64,000 nucleotides of DNA from Steromphala cineraria (GCA_916613615.1 OU744724.1:27824171-27888170), one strand, 5' to 3'. Shown: positions 1-12,265, numbered from the stretch's first letter. Program-made: numbers and translations. Notes: generated by a model from the letters alone, not told the origin.

Positions 1-2639
1 CCTACTTATTATAGCTATTACAACAAGAACAGCTCGTGTCCTTAAATACTGAATCCTAATTAACGATATACACGTATGTACAATCTGAGCATTTACTCTA
101 TTCCGTAACCATTAACAACTGCAGTTCCTTACCTTAACGTTTATGCTTGCAAGTTTCACCGCAATACATAGCCACATCAGCAGCCGTGATATGAATACTG
201 TTAAAACGGTAAATAACCTCACACATCACCTCACTTCACTTTTACGATAAACATGTTTCTAACTGCTACGATAGGCATAAGTCAGGGATGTAAAAGAAAT
301 ATCATGTGTTAAAATTAATAATGATTTGTGTGTCGCTTAGGGAACGTGTTAGATCAAAATTATGCCCTACTTTTACAAATGTGATGAATCTCAAAGTTTT
401 TCTGAGGAGGTAACATACTGACTGGCTCAATACTTTAATGACAAATAAAAGTATTTTTGGATAAAACGATAGAAATGGCAAATCAAAAACATGCATAAGA
501 AGGAAATTCAAACAAAGCTTATTAAGTTCAAACTAATTGGTCAACTGTACCTTTAAACTATCCTGTTACTCATCCTAGAGATAAAAGTAGTGTTTACAAA
601 TGTGATATGTGTATTAATGTCACGTTTCAGAGAGACAAAATCATTCATGACCTTACATATTCTGATCCCAAAATCTAACAATCAGGGAAAGGCAGCTCAT
701 ATGCCGTTTAACTTGTGCAGACATTGCAGTATCATGTATCTATTACAGATATATCCAAGGAATATAAATTGTAAGGAAAACCTCCATAGATTCTGTTCCT
801 GTGGAAATATTTCAAAACATTAAGGATGATTATTTAAATGTGTCATTGTTCTCTACAGTTATTCGTCAAAAGAAATTGTAAGCTAATCAATGTTATTAGT
901 AACTAAAATCAGATTCAGTCAAATAGCTCTTCTTTCTGCTCATATATTCAATTATCTTTTTCTAGTATCTGTTTCATCCAAAATCAACTCTGTAATGTGG
1001 TTCAGTATATATGCATACATGTCAATGCATTGAAACTCTGCCAATTTCTAACTGTTATGAAAATTCAAGTCTAAGACGACCAAACACGTGAGTGTAACAA
1101 ATGCTTGAATCTATAGATTAAGGCAAATTTGATTATGTCCGATCAAACATTTCTTTTGTACCTGAAACTTCAATTGAAACGAAGGAGATTATACAATCGA
1201 TATTTGACTAAATTATTTAGATTCCATTAGGTAATTTGATATATTTTGGTACATGTATTATGTTGATGGCCATTCAGGAAAGTTAACTAAAAAGAAATGT
1301 TTGGAAAATCGCAGATCCTGATTAAGAGATCAGTTATTTTTGCCATGCTGCTATTTGGAGGTATATTCACCACGGTATTTTGGAAGAAAATTACATTAAC
1401 AACACCATTGTAATGGCACTATTATGACATGGCTTTGATCCAAAATTTCATTAAAAAGATGTTCAAAGCATCATAGAAGTATCAAGATCAGTGTTTAGCT
1501 ATGCGTTTTTTGTATTCTGAAAATGAGTTTCTAATTCATGTTAGATGTTGTTGTTTAAGGGAACTTGAAATATCGATATCCTTTACTTTACAGTTGCGAG
1601 AGATGAATCAATACACATCACGGTTCCAATGACGTATCAATGTATTATAATAAGGAAGTCACATGAACAAGTGGTGATAAGAAATTTTATATTCGAATAG
1701 TGTTTTCTGAGAATGCACTCGGACTATGCGAAAACTCTGTCCGTGTTCATTTAATCATTAACAATCAATTCTTTTTATTTGATCTTGATATAAGGGGTTT
1801 GAAAAGTAGAAAAAATTCCCACTATAAAAATAGGAAAGTTTTTCGTAAAACTGTGTATCAAATATTATGACTTCAATTCGAAAAAATATTTTGCCATTTT
1901 TGTTATCTTTATGATAAATTTGTAAATTAGGGATATTAAGTTAAACCTCTAAAATCATAAAAACTAACATCGATACTTAAAATACAAATCAGTATATTTC
2001 AAATGAGGTGAATGTTCAAGGTGAAATCGTGTTTGGCACATGTGAAGTAATTTGACAAATTGGCAGAGGAAAAGGAGAGCTCCACAGAATGTCTGCATTT
2101 CCCTATTACATATATTACATACATCATTTCAGCCAGTCATATTTCTGCACTGCAACAAGTATCTCATGTCTTTAAAGATGATCAGTGAATTAATTTTAAT
2201 GGCGTCTCTCTTGAAAAAAATTGAAAATAGAATACGTCATTTTAAGCAATTTTTTATTGATTCAGTTATGATGACACTATACAGATTCATTTTTTCATTC
2301 TTTTAATGAGGTTTTGCTCATCTTATGATTCACTTGTGAACATATCATTTTCACTCTAACAAAATGATTTTAAAGAAAAGTTCCTTATAAGCAACAGTTA
2401 GAATACACTTTTGGCAGTCCTTTTGAAAAGTGAAAATACAAAACATCACAATGCTTTACTTCTTCAAGCAATGACTTCAACATGACAAGATTCTAACTTT
2501 TGAAAACATATAGCAAAACGGTGATGTACCTCCTTCGAAAAATCTATGATTAACTTATCATGTCATTTTTAAGACAAGTATTTGGGTACAGAAAATATTA
2601 AATAGACATTTTCTTTATTTCATTTCTTTTCAGGTTTGG

Positions 2640-2872
2640 ACCCCTGTGAACCCATTTGAGGTCATGGAGTCACGAAATCTACAATTCAGAATCCCCATTG
2701 GCCAAGGAGTCTACACACTGCTTTTCAGCTCTCTAGACCTTTTGGAACTGGAGAAGAAGATTAAAATACATTTTTAAGGTTTTGACCCCTGTGACCCCAA
2801 GTGAAAAGGTTACTACGCCGGACGCCATGCCAAAAGCCCATCGAGTCTTCCAGACCTGATGAGCTAAAAAAT
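2640..2872 (-). mobile_element. Degenerate pearl/Helentron-like element in A1 (minus orientation)
   Basis: Read on the minus strand this begins TTTTTTAGCTCATCAGG and runs through an '...ATGGGCTT...' tract, a 'GGGGTCACAGGGG' tract and a 'CTTCTTCTCCAG' core. That is the order found in the well-preserved elements at 32091 and 43253. The 3' hairpin end is missing, so the copy is truncated. The same remnant sits at the matching place in A2 (18186-18427), so it predates the duplication. It supplies the first part of a 94-codon open frame at 2801-3085, which is therefore not good evidence for a gene. Confidence 0.7.
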
Positions 2873-3346
2873 GAAATTAACAAGGCTGTAGACAAAGTGT
2901 CAAAGTGTGACACGTCTCCATTAGATTTTGTTCTGTTATTGTTTGTTAAAAATCGAAAGAATTGGCGCCAAAGTCATTTTATTATTTTGCCATCACTAAA
3001 AGCAATTCTGGTTTGGCTTCTTTTAGGAAAATTAAATGCAGTATCTTTTGCTGAGTCCTTATCAATCCTTCCCTTATTGTGTTGAAGTGTCTCAAGCATA
3101 ATGTAACGCTGACGTGCATATTAATAAAAGTCAATACATTTACATTCTAAATGGGTTTAGAACATGTGTTTGGGGGAGTTTGCGCAGGATTTTGACCTTG
3201 ACATGATAGTGGAGCATGTGCCGTGCTGTTTGTGAAAACAATCCATCATGCCTGAAAACTTACTGTTAGACCATAATCCTGATCCATTTGACATAAGTGG
3301 ATACTATAATGTACAGCAGATCTGCCAAATTCTCCTCAAACTCATT

Positions 3347-3720
3347 AGGCAGATCTTGTATGATAGGTATTGTTTCTAACATTATCCCAACTTCTAAACG
3401 GAATCTGTTGACATTTTGCATAGAATTATAACCCAAATTTTAACCCACAGTAAACAATACTGAGAAATGTTGTTTTTTATCTCACAGTTTTGTATGAAAT
3501 TATTACCAAACCAGACTTTCCTTGAGATTAAAACAACTCATCAGGCAGATCTTGTGTAATGAGTAATGTTTCTAATATTATCCCAACCTCTAAACGGAAT
3601 CTGCATTTCGCATAGCCCAAATTTTAATGTCACCGACAGTAAAGAATACTGAGAAATGTTCTTTTTCATCTCACAGTTTTGTATGAAATTATTACCAAAC
3701 CATACTTTCCTTGAGATTAC
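3347..3720. repeat. 195-bp tandem duplication, two copies, A1 only
   Basis: The stretch starting AGGCAGATCTTGT at 3347 is repeated from 3542. Both copies run through 'ATTATCCCAAC', 'TAAACGGAATCTG' and 'CTCACAGTTTTGTATGAAATT' in the same order, with scattered substitutions and small deletions. The paralogous A2 locus (18902-19090) has a single copy, so the tandem duplication arose in A1, or one copy was lost in A2. Confidence 0.85.
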
Positions 3721-4859
3721 AAGATTGATCCTCCGGTTTTCGTACCATCATTGACGGCGATTGCGCATTTGATAATCTCTCAAAACGGGGCCAATAACTG
3801 GCTCTCATGGTGGAATGGAATATCCACTTCAGGCAAAGAATATCTCCCTTTACTTGGGTATCAGTACCACATAAAAAAAAAAAAAAAAACATACACTTTT
3901 TAAGAGGAATGTAATACACTTATCATGACATGTGGGCGATCAAATAAAGGGTTTAGCTTTCTTGCACCAATTAATTCAACTAATAACCACTTTACACATT
4001 TAGTTGGTTTTTTTTGCACTTATGTACATATGACGTCCTTCAATTACTAGTTTTCAACATTTGTGCTCTGAATTTTTTCACATAAGGCAACTAATCACTT
4101 AGGTACTGACAGATCAATGAAGTGCAACTACATATCAATAATTGAAATGATGAAAACATAGTTTTGATCACGGGGTTTTTTTTAATATAAATTACTTCAA
4201 TTAGAAATATTGAAAGACATATTCGCAAATAAGAGGAATAATTGAAATAAGTTGTTTAATTTTAAATACATTGGTACAGGTATACTCGAATGTTCTTTGA
4301 GGTGAAATATATTTTTCGTTAAATTTTGATATTGATAATAATAAATTGAATATAATATCAGATGAATTTAGAAATTTGACTTTTGTTGCTTTGCCAAACG
4401 AACTGAGGTTGATTAGTTTATCTCTATAGAAAAAGGCTATTTTTTCTTATGTAAACCTATTTTGACATTTTGTCCTATTACAATATCGTGTATTTTACCA
4501 CAGGATATGTTAACGTAGTGAATACATCTCTTAAAAAATCTTTAACTAAATCATGAGTTTGTTTAAATCGTCTTGATGTTTCCTTGATTTTACAGGCATG
4601 TGGCTCTGTTCTCACTGAATGTGAGTTTTACATTGATTTTTCTCTTACAACGTGTCTAGTACGTTCCATTAATAGTAATATAAATCTCACTACTAGATAC
4701 TTCTATGAACGTCCTGTTACTGAAAATGTTGTTAATGTCATACTACTTTTAGTTCAATATTTGGTGTCTTTGAGAATTCCTCAGTTAAAAAATGTCCACG
4801 TCAGCCATAAAGAGTCATACACAGTTACAACTATGTCCGTTACGTTATTGTTCAGCTCC

Positions 4860-5121
4860 CAGTCTAAGTAAACCTAGCCTCAATAACACTCGCTATAACT
4901 CCCATATTGAGTCTACTAGGTGTAGTAAAGGCTTGCGTCAGCTGAATGATCGAATTGACCAATCAGGGCTCGTCTAACCATGTCGCAATAGTCTGCTTTC
5001 ACACAGATAACAGAGGGTCATAGGTCGCCGAAAGGTCGGCTGATGCGACCTCTTACCCTTTCTCGCTAGTCTCAGTATAGGAGCATAACGAGTATTATTG
5101 AGGCTACGTTTACTTAGACTG
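4860..5121. mobile_element. 262-bp MITE with long TIRs and 9-bp target duplication
   Basis: The left end CAGTCTAAGTAAACCTAGCC and the right end (reverse complement CAGTCTAAGTAAACGTAGCC) form terminal inverted repeats that extend imperfectly for about 60 bases ('CTCAATAA.ACTCG.TAT', 'ATTGAGTCTA'). The element is flanked by a perfect direct repeat TTCAGCTCC at 4851-4859 and 5122-5130. A 9-bp duplication and long inverted arms fit Mutator-like or Merlin-like non-autonomous elements. The superfamily is inference. Related copies lie at 14770, 39684 and 40786. The A2 paralogue lacks this whole stretch (a gap equivalent to about 4680-5250). Confidence 0.9.
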
Positions 5122-6324
5122 TTCAGCTCCAGTCCGATTTAAGGGTTCGGTGTAAAACGTGTACAAGTCAAGGGACGGTAACCCTAAAACTTAATCATTG
5201 AATCATACAGAAAACATGATATGCACATCATTGCCGTATATCCAAAGCATAAGATAGATTGATAAAAACGGTGTAAGGAGTTGATTTCGCATGACAAGTA
5301 CTCTTTTCTTTACGGATTTCGATGGGCCAATGGACGGACTGAATGGATAATTGGACGAATCGACACATTACAGTTCACATGACAACTGACAATATAACAT
5401 CAATCAGACTTCAAAATTTAATAATGAAGTTAAGTTGACACGTATTAGATGTTCTTTCAGCATGTTATGATATATGTATATATATTTGATGTCATACATG
5501 TGTAGCCTTTGAATGGGTAAATAAAACACTTCAATTAGAGAAAAAACATACTGAAAAAGGTTATTTCGTATTACTGAATAAAAACCTAAATTTTATGTCT
5601 GATACTATTATATAAACGGAACGGTTAGTATAAAACTACTGCCTGTGCAGGCTTGGTTAGTTTTTTCACTTTTTCCTTACTTGTAATAAATATCAAGAAT
5701 CGATACTTCTCTTAATATCTCATATAAAGACCATTCCGCATAGTATTTGATGACCAATCTCTATGAAATAATAAATGGTGTACAATTTCTGTCAAATTCA
5801 GAGGTGCTTATTGATATTGACTCATATTCTTGCAAGTGTTCATACAATGTCTTGTAATAACGTTTTTGACGATTAATCAATAAAGACTTTCTTGAGAGAT
5901 TGCTTTTGGACATATGGCATATTATATTAATTAAGAAGAACCCACTTTGATCACGTACGCCAAACATAATAAAACGCCCACTAGGCTGTTTCTTTTGATA
6001 ATGTGGAGGCTGCAACATTACTTTATACAGTACGTGGGATTTTATCAGACTGATATCAGGGGTAGTTGTTCTTGCGTTATTTACCTTATTGATATAAGGT
6101 GTCTCTCTTTATCTCTTTGAATTACGGTAATAAAAGAGGTAGTTATTCTTGGATTATTTGTTTCTTGTTATGAAGAGGTTGTTGTAAGGTGTCTCTTTAT
6201 CTCTTTTTGTCTCCTTTTTCTCCCTTTAAACTTACAACTGCTGCATGATGACATGATGTGCTAACATTACTATTATCAAACTACTTCATTTACTTTCATT
6301 CTTAAAGTTGACTTAATGGAGAGA

Positions 6325-6460
6325 GATGGAGGAATGTTTATGGATATACAACTTCTTTATTCTGGGAAGGCGACAGTTAGACGTAGATAATGATGTCTTA
6401 AAGTCGAAACATCGCCTTCCCAGGATGAAGAAGTTGCATATCCATATACTTGCCGTCATC
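6325..6460. mobile_element. Foldback/MITE-like inverted repeat (TATGGAT..AACTTCTT family)
   Basis: The left arm 6339-6373 (TATGGATATACAACTTCTTT then ATTCTGGGAAGGCGA) pairs with the right arm 6412-6446, with 32 of 35 bases matching. The spacer is 38 bases. Weaker pairing continues outward on both sides. A related structure occurs at 22306-22427. No coding capacity. Target duplication not identified. Confidence 0.8.
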
Positions 6461-7824
6461 ATTTTAAGACCACCTTATTATTATAAGGGAGAGTCATCAT
6501 AATATTCCAAGATAAAGTACCGACAAATGCAGTAAGTATAGCTATTATGATTTCTTCGGACATGTATATCAATTCTTGTACTATCCACATTAGAATTTAT
6601 CTAGTCCAAGAATCCAAGCCTTAGATGTGGAAGCAATATCTAGAGAGTATACACTTTTCAAATGGGAAAGTACATATGTAAATCTCCCCAAAGTACCGAT
6701 CGCGAATTCACTTAAGGACACCCCTGCAGTGTGTGATATCGCACAATGTCGAGAGGCTATGAGTGTACATTTGATTGAACAACTTAAAGTGGTCGTATAT
6801 TTATGTGAAACTGATATTAGTCTATATAGTTGAAGCAAGGGATTTCATTTTGAGTTTCAGTTATAAAGAAATATCGGACCTGTTGCTTATATACTGACTC
6901 ACATTACATCAATATCTTTGTAATGGAATATAAGAATACTTCATGTGTCACAATTCCATACCTGACCCATTCGTTACCAAAATTAGTAATTAACTATTAG
7001 TTGTTCCGTGGCAGCAAAATTCATTAACAATGTTAACAGTTAACTAACAGTAAGGTATGGCTATAGTTTGAATGTCTTATTAAGTTTTATTTCCACAGTA
7101 TTCCCTATGTTTCCAATGTGTACAAAGTTTTTCAACCTTTGGAAAATTTCATTAAAAACTTTTATGAAATCAATGAAATCACGGTAGCTGTTCAGTTGAG
7201 TTTCGAATGACAATAATGCAAATCAAGTGTACAGTAATTTAATTTTGACATTCTAGTTTATCATTAAGGGACAATTACATATATAACTATCGTTCATGTC
7301 GTTAGCTGAATATCTATAACTTGCGATATTTCATTTCATTATTGTTTACATACATATAGATGCCGATAATAGCATGTAATCTTATCTTCTATAAATTTAA
7401 TGTGCTACTTTCAACTTTGTAATTTGTTTCTAAATATATAACGTTGTCATCAATTTACGTTTTTGATACATTGCATTGTACTTGATAGTTTCACTCAATC
7501 AAAATATTGTTATTGTAGTTCTTCATGTTTGAAATATTAAAATATTTTTAACAATACCTTTTTAAACTCAACTTATTTGATTCTCACTTCTGTAATCATA
7601 TTTTTTAAATACGCGTTGCTGTCTACAAATATATATTGAAATATACATTTTCTTCAAATTTTCACTTGATATTCAATCACGCTTAATAAAGAAATGGAAG
7701 ATTGTTGAAACAAGAAACGCTATGGATTGATATAGAATTATTTAATTAAGTATAATTTAATTTCAATGATTAAAAATGCCAGTGGCTATGGATGACAAAA
7801 ACATAAGAAATGGGCCCCCTGTGA

Positions 7825-8190
7825 TTTTAGCCTGATGAGCTTATGACATGGCATGCGGTCAATCCGTCCGACCTTAAACTTTGTGCATTTCGACTTCATC
7901 TCCTGAAGCATAAGGCCTAAAAAGTTGAAACTTTGTGCACAGACGCCTTGACAAGTGAGGATAATGCTTTATTGGTGGCCCTTTAAACCTATTTTAATCT
8001 TCTTCTCTAAAAGCACAAGGTACAGAATGCTGAAATGTTTTGAAGAGACTCCTTATGTAATGGTGATTCTTAAATGTACAGCTTGTGACTCTGCGACCCC
8101 TACTAAGTGGGGAACCACATTGATCACATCCTAAAGCAAAACAAGATATGTAGCCTGATGAGCTACAGAGCCAAGGCTCTATTTCTGTTT
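7825..8190 (+). mobile_element. Old pearl/Helentron-like element, shared by B1 and B2
   Basis: This begins GATTTTAGCCTGATGAGC, passes through a CCGTCCGACC tract and one 'CATCTCCTGAAGCATAAGG' core, and ends GATGAGCTACAGAGCC..GGCTCTATTTCTG, a 3' hairpin (AGAGCC/GGCTCT). The same insertion with the same flanks ('ATGCCAGTGGCTATGG') is at 33567-34115, so it predates the B duplication. The 5' end is rearranged compared with the B2 copy. Confidence 0.8.
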
Positions 8191-9428
8191 TTGTGAAATC
8201 ACTCGATTGACCTTAAAAATGTGCTACTATCTGTTCTTTTAATTCTTAAGATTAGGTTCTGTAAACCTCATCACCATTGATTAGGCAATGTATATATTGA
8301 GATACCACAATATGTAGATTTTTTATTATATTGAACCAATGTCGTTTGAAGTATTTCATTATTCATTTACTTAAGCTTGGACACATTTAACTATGTATAA
8401 TATTCTTTCATATATATTTCAATAATAATGGCTTTTTCAGTATATCACAAACAATGTGTTTCAAATCATTGCTCTATTACTTAGAAGTGTTGATTAATTG
8501 AAATCAATTTGCATCAAGTATAACCATTTTTTTTAAAAAGAAACCATGTTCCAGTTTTTCAAACGTCAAATGTGCGTAGTATATTGAAATGTAGGCATTA
8601 TTAAATTATTAAACCTTAATAAATCTTTACAATTGATAACTTAAAAATTAAACTTATAAAGTGTACAACTGCCTCTAGTTTAAATATATATTTAAACAAA
8701 AGAGCGATTTACAAAAATATATCATGATCCTTTCATATTTATCATCATGTATTATAACTGAATGTCAATCTCAAATATATCATATTTCATTTCCTAATCA
8801 AGATTTATTACATTCACATATTTTACGAGAAGAAATAGAAATGTGATCGAGGGAATAATAACTGATTGTTTCTGCTCAGAATAACCTTATCAAATGTTGA
8901 TATATATGGATTTTTCTGCCAACAAAGATGTAGACCTTGTAGACTGTAACATGTCATTGGGTGCACGATATACAGTTAAAAGGTAACAGGATATTTTGTT
9001 TATTATTAATTTGGTCATTTTATTTAGTTTTCTTCCAAGTCTACATCGAACTACATTTTGATGAGTTACGCAAGAATTTGATATTAATGTTGACAAGTCA
9101 TGTCAATAGAAACAATTTAAGTTTAAAACCAAAGGTAAATTTATAAATTGTTTTGGAATTATATATGCAACCCACAAAATTTAATTTCAAGTTTTGTCAA
9201 CAATGGGTGTTTTATCATATTACATTACTTGAGCCAATTTAAAGGATAATTCAGTTTCTATATGAACAGTGATATACATGTTATTATCGTAATTTCAAAA
9301 AAACTTGGAGTAGCTTCTGTCTTATATCTTATTTATTTATATTTTAAAGAAAATCAGATATTGCTTTACATCCTTAAACGGTAGATCATACTAGATATAG
9401 CTGCGTTATTGTCTTATCAAGACAAAGC

Positions 9429-9781
9429 ACATTATCTCCCCCACAGAAGATCAAGTCATTAAATGTTGATCGAGCCTCTATTCTTATTAGATCAATTCAT
9501 GGGTTCCGACGGTTTCCCTTGGCGGAAACAAATGCACCACAATCCATTTAAATTACTTTAACAACAGACCATTCTTCTCGGATAGACAGTTTTTTATCAC
9601 AATGCCATTGACATGATTCAGAAGCCACAATGACGATTTTATAACAGCTTCGCTGGTTGCACAACCAACCTTGATTGCCTTCAATCAGGCAACCCCAATT
9701 CTAGCCCACAAAGGTGGCTACTAAGAACAGACACTCGATCAGAATTTCATGACTTGATCTGCCTCTGTTGGGAGAAAATGT
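9429..9781. mobile_element. TIR element present only in B1
   Basis: The left arm 9429-9490 (includes AGATCAAGTCATTAAAT and TGATCGAG) pairs with the right arm 9718-9781 (reverse complement includes AGATCAAGTCATGAAAT and TGATCGAG), with few mismatches and a 2-base gap over about 62 bases. The interior of about 225 bases has no open frame of note. The matching place in B2 (near 35225) lacks it and carries a different, TTAA-flanked MITE nearby. Target duplication not resolved. Confidence 0.82.
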
Positions 9782-11360
9782 ACAAAACAGTAACCTTTAA
9801 GATTCTCGTCTTGTGTTGACACATTATTAACAATAATATAAATGATATTCATAAAAAGTGTAATTGAATCATGATGAATAAAAATAAATAGATCATCAAT
9901 ACTCAGATATTTGTGGGCTGTAGAAAAAACCCATCAGTGTTATGAAAACATTGATGAGCGACTATCCACAAAGTCTCAAAGTTTCAAAGTTTCCGATTAG
10001 AAAAATCCTGAATGCTGATATTTAATTCACTTTTAGTTAAAGGTAATATTGTCTTTATACATTTGCTAAGATTAGATAGAAAGTTGAGTTTGTCAGGAGA
10101 CATGGCTTGAAGGTTTGAAACGTGAAATAGATACCATTACATTGTTAGGTCTCTATTTTCAAAACTATTTCTGTCTATGTTGTTGACATAGGTTCCTACG
10201 TTATATAGCTATATTAGTATTGATTATGTCTGGGTGAGTTTTGTGTCAAGTCAAAACTTTATTTGAAATTCTTGTTATTTCTGAAATAACAATAAAGCTT
10301 TTACTCGCTAGATATATTTTTAGCAGATTGGTACGATTGCTCATTTATGTTCACAATAAATATCGATCACCTGTGTACTGTGTAGAAGGCTCTACTGGTA
10401 AATATTTTAATATCTTAAAAGTTTACTTACAAGGCAATATACATGTAGATATATAACATTTTCGTTCTGAGAGAAAATGAAACAGATTTTACATTTTTTC
10501 TAATAGTCGTACTCATTATCGACTTCTTTTTGTAACTTAGATATTAAAGTCTGAATTACGGAAGATTGTTTCAATGAACGATAACTGACAGTGTGTAATG
10601 TGGACATTCGAAATGTTACCATAACCCTTGAAAACCTTGAGGTTTTTTATTATTACGATGTGCACACGTTTTAAAGACGAGATGAAAAGCTTAAATAGGT
10701 TGTTTGAAAAGCATGTTGAAAATATTCTTCTAAAGTCAAAGACAATACATGACTAGAACTGATATTAGACTCGTTTTTGAGATAAATAACATACAAACTT
10801 AGGCAATTACTAATAACACACACCATAAAATACCAGTCTCATCATTAACATATATGGAAAAGCTTTGGATTAACAAACTGATAGATCGAATCACATAAAA
10901 GAGGCATTTTAGAGAAACCATATTGACTTATTGAAATAATTAGTGCAACGCTCTTCAAAGTATGCATGCTTTCGGCCCAGACGTAAAATAAGTGTTTGTA
11001 AAAGGTAATATGTATAGTGATGTCACGTTTCATCCAGGCACAATGCTCCATGGCCCTACATATTCGATTCTTATATCAAAAGATCAGATAGATTTTGCCA
11101 AACTACCATTTAACTTTCACAGACAATGCATTGGCATGTATGTTCGAAAGAACGATTCAGATCTTCTTGTATGGAACCAGATACAGTTACAGTGTTAATG
11201 TTTCCGAACACTAACCATGATTCCTTAAATGCTATACTGTTTACAATAAGATGAAGATAACACGTTTGCAAATAGCTCGTTCTAAGGTAAATGTTACAGG
11301 GTTTATTTTTCTGATTGCTTGATTTTTATCATTTTTATGTTCAAGGACAGTGAAATAATT

Positions 11361-12265
11361 AGGAGATAAACATACTGTGTTTGGAAAGCAGCGGCATATA
11401 ACGGAATTATTATAGCTCTAAATTTAATTTAAAGTCGAACGCGTAGCGTGAGGCTTTAAATGGATAATTTAGAGCTATAATAATTCTGTTATATGCCGCT
11501 GATTTCAAAACACAGTATGTTTATCTCCATTCTACCATATGAGCGATTTGAATTTGAACTATATTCTTTCGCATTGACTCAGGTGTGCTGTGTCATGATG
11601 CCCGTGCACGATTTCCACGGAGCAACATTCACACAGTGTCGACGGATTTGGTTATCTCGAAAGACGTTACAAATTGAAGGCCTCGGAGATTACCGACAAA
11701 TATCCCAATGCTGCAAAGGGAGCTCACTCTATTCAGTAGACGTTTTATTATTTCGTGACGGTTGTTAGCCTTAATATTATGTTAAGTTCTGCATATATTC
11801 ACAAACTTGAGTTGACGTCGGTATAATTGCATTGGTGTTGTAAATAAATTTAAGGTAAGTGTACGCCGCATTTCGCTTGAAATTCGTATGATATTCTGGC
11901 AGGTAAACTTAGTCGAACCCGTTTTGGTCTAACGCTACAGATCGAATGATGGACCGTGCGAACGGGAAATCTGAACTGTTGTCAGTGTCGTGTATTTAAC
12001 CGGTTTTGACAGACTGTAAGCGTTAAGCTTGTGGAAAGTTCGAATAAATTCTATAAATAATGTACATACAACGCTATAATTGCATATTTTGTGAACAGTT
12101 TCGACACAACAGCAATATTTCAGAACTACTTGTTGCTAGGCAACAAATGAATTCTTGCGCATTAGACGAAGTAAACAGAGCAACGTATAACCAAATCATA
12201 CGCCCTCTAATTTTCAAAGCAGCCAATCAGAAACGAGTATTTTGCACATTTATGGTAGAATACCT
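11361..12265. other. ~0.9-kb block present in B1 but not B2
   Basis: B1 and B2 agree up to 'AAGGACAG' (11344-11350) and again from 'CTCGACTCAAGAATCG' (12273 on). B2 has only about 25 bases between them (38665-38690). The B1 block starts with the 167-bp inverted repeat at 11362. An 11-bp inverted pair, ATTCTACCATA at 11529 and its complement at 12251, lies at the right edge of that repeat and near the block's right end. Two frames of 91 and 85 codons lie inside (11493-11768 and 12060-12317) but match nothing I know. An insertion is more likely than a deletion in B2, but this is not proven. Confidence 0.6.
11362..11528. mobile_element. 167-bp MITE/foldback with 62-bp arms
   Basis: Arms 11362-11423 and 11467-11528 are inverted repeats of 62 bases with about three mismatches. 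The outer ends read GGAGATAAACATACTGTG and its complement, and the inner part contains 'GGCATATAACGGAATTATTA'. The 43-base loop contains CGAACGCGTAGCGTG. Such nearly perfect pairing indicates a recent insertion or active hairpin maintenance. Confidence 0.9.

Larger units (their letters stand above)
1..5853 (+). repeat. Segmental duplication copy A1
   Basis: This block is repeated at 15556-20635 with a constant offset of 15,555 bases over the first 3 kb. For example, positions 302, 590 and 2801 correspond to 15857, 16145 and 18356. From 1 to about 3480 the copies differ by only one or two bases per hundred by eye. From about 3480 to 5740 they are still alignable but with many substitutions and indels. 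The last shared stretch, about 5790-5853, reappears at about 30500-30575, on the far side of a large insertion in A2. The left edge lies outside the window. No protein-coding gene is recognised inside it. It carries a degenerate pearl-like element (2640-2870), a two-copy tandem repeat (3347-3720) and a MITE (4860-5121). Confidence 0.93.

Noticed and set aside
302..511. 69-codon minus-strand frame conserved in A1 and A2
   Set aside because: Same reasoning: recent duplication explains it, and the composition is that of translated AT-rich DNA.
590..823. 77-codon frame conserved in A1 and A2 (16145-16378)
   Set aside because: Its conservation follows from the near-identity of the whole block. 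The A3 copy (about 42990-43180) does not keep the frame and it has no motif.
2625..2640. TTCTTTTCAG as a splice acceptor of a hidden exon
   Set aside because: The following sequence is a reversed pearl-like element, and the A1 and A2 frames differ by an indel.
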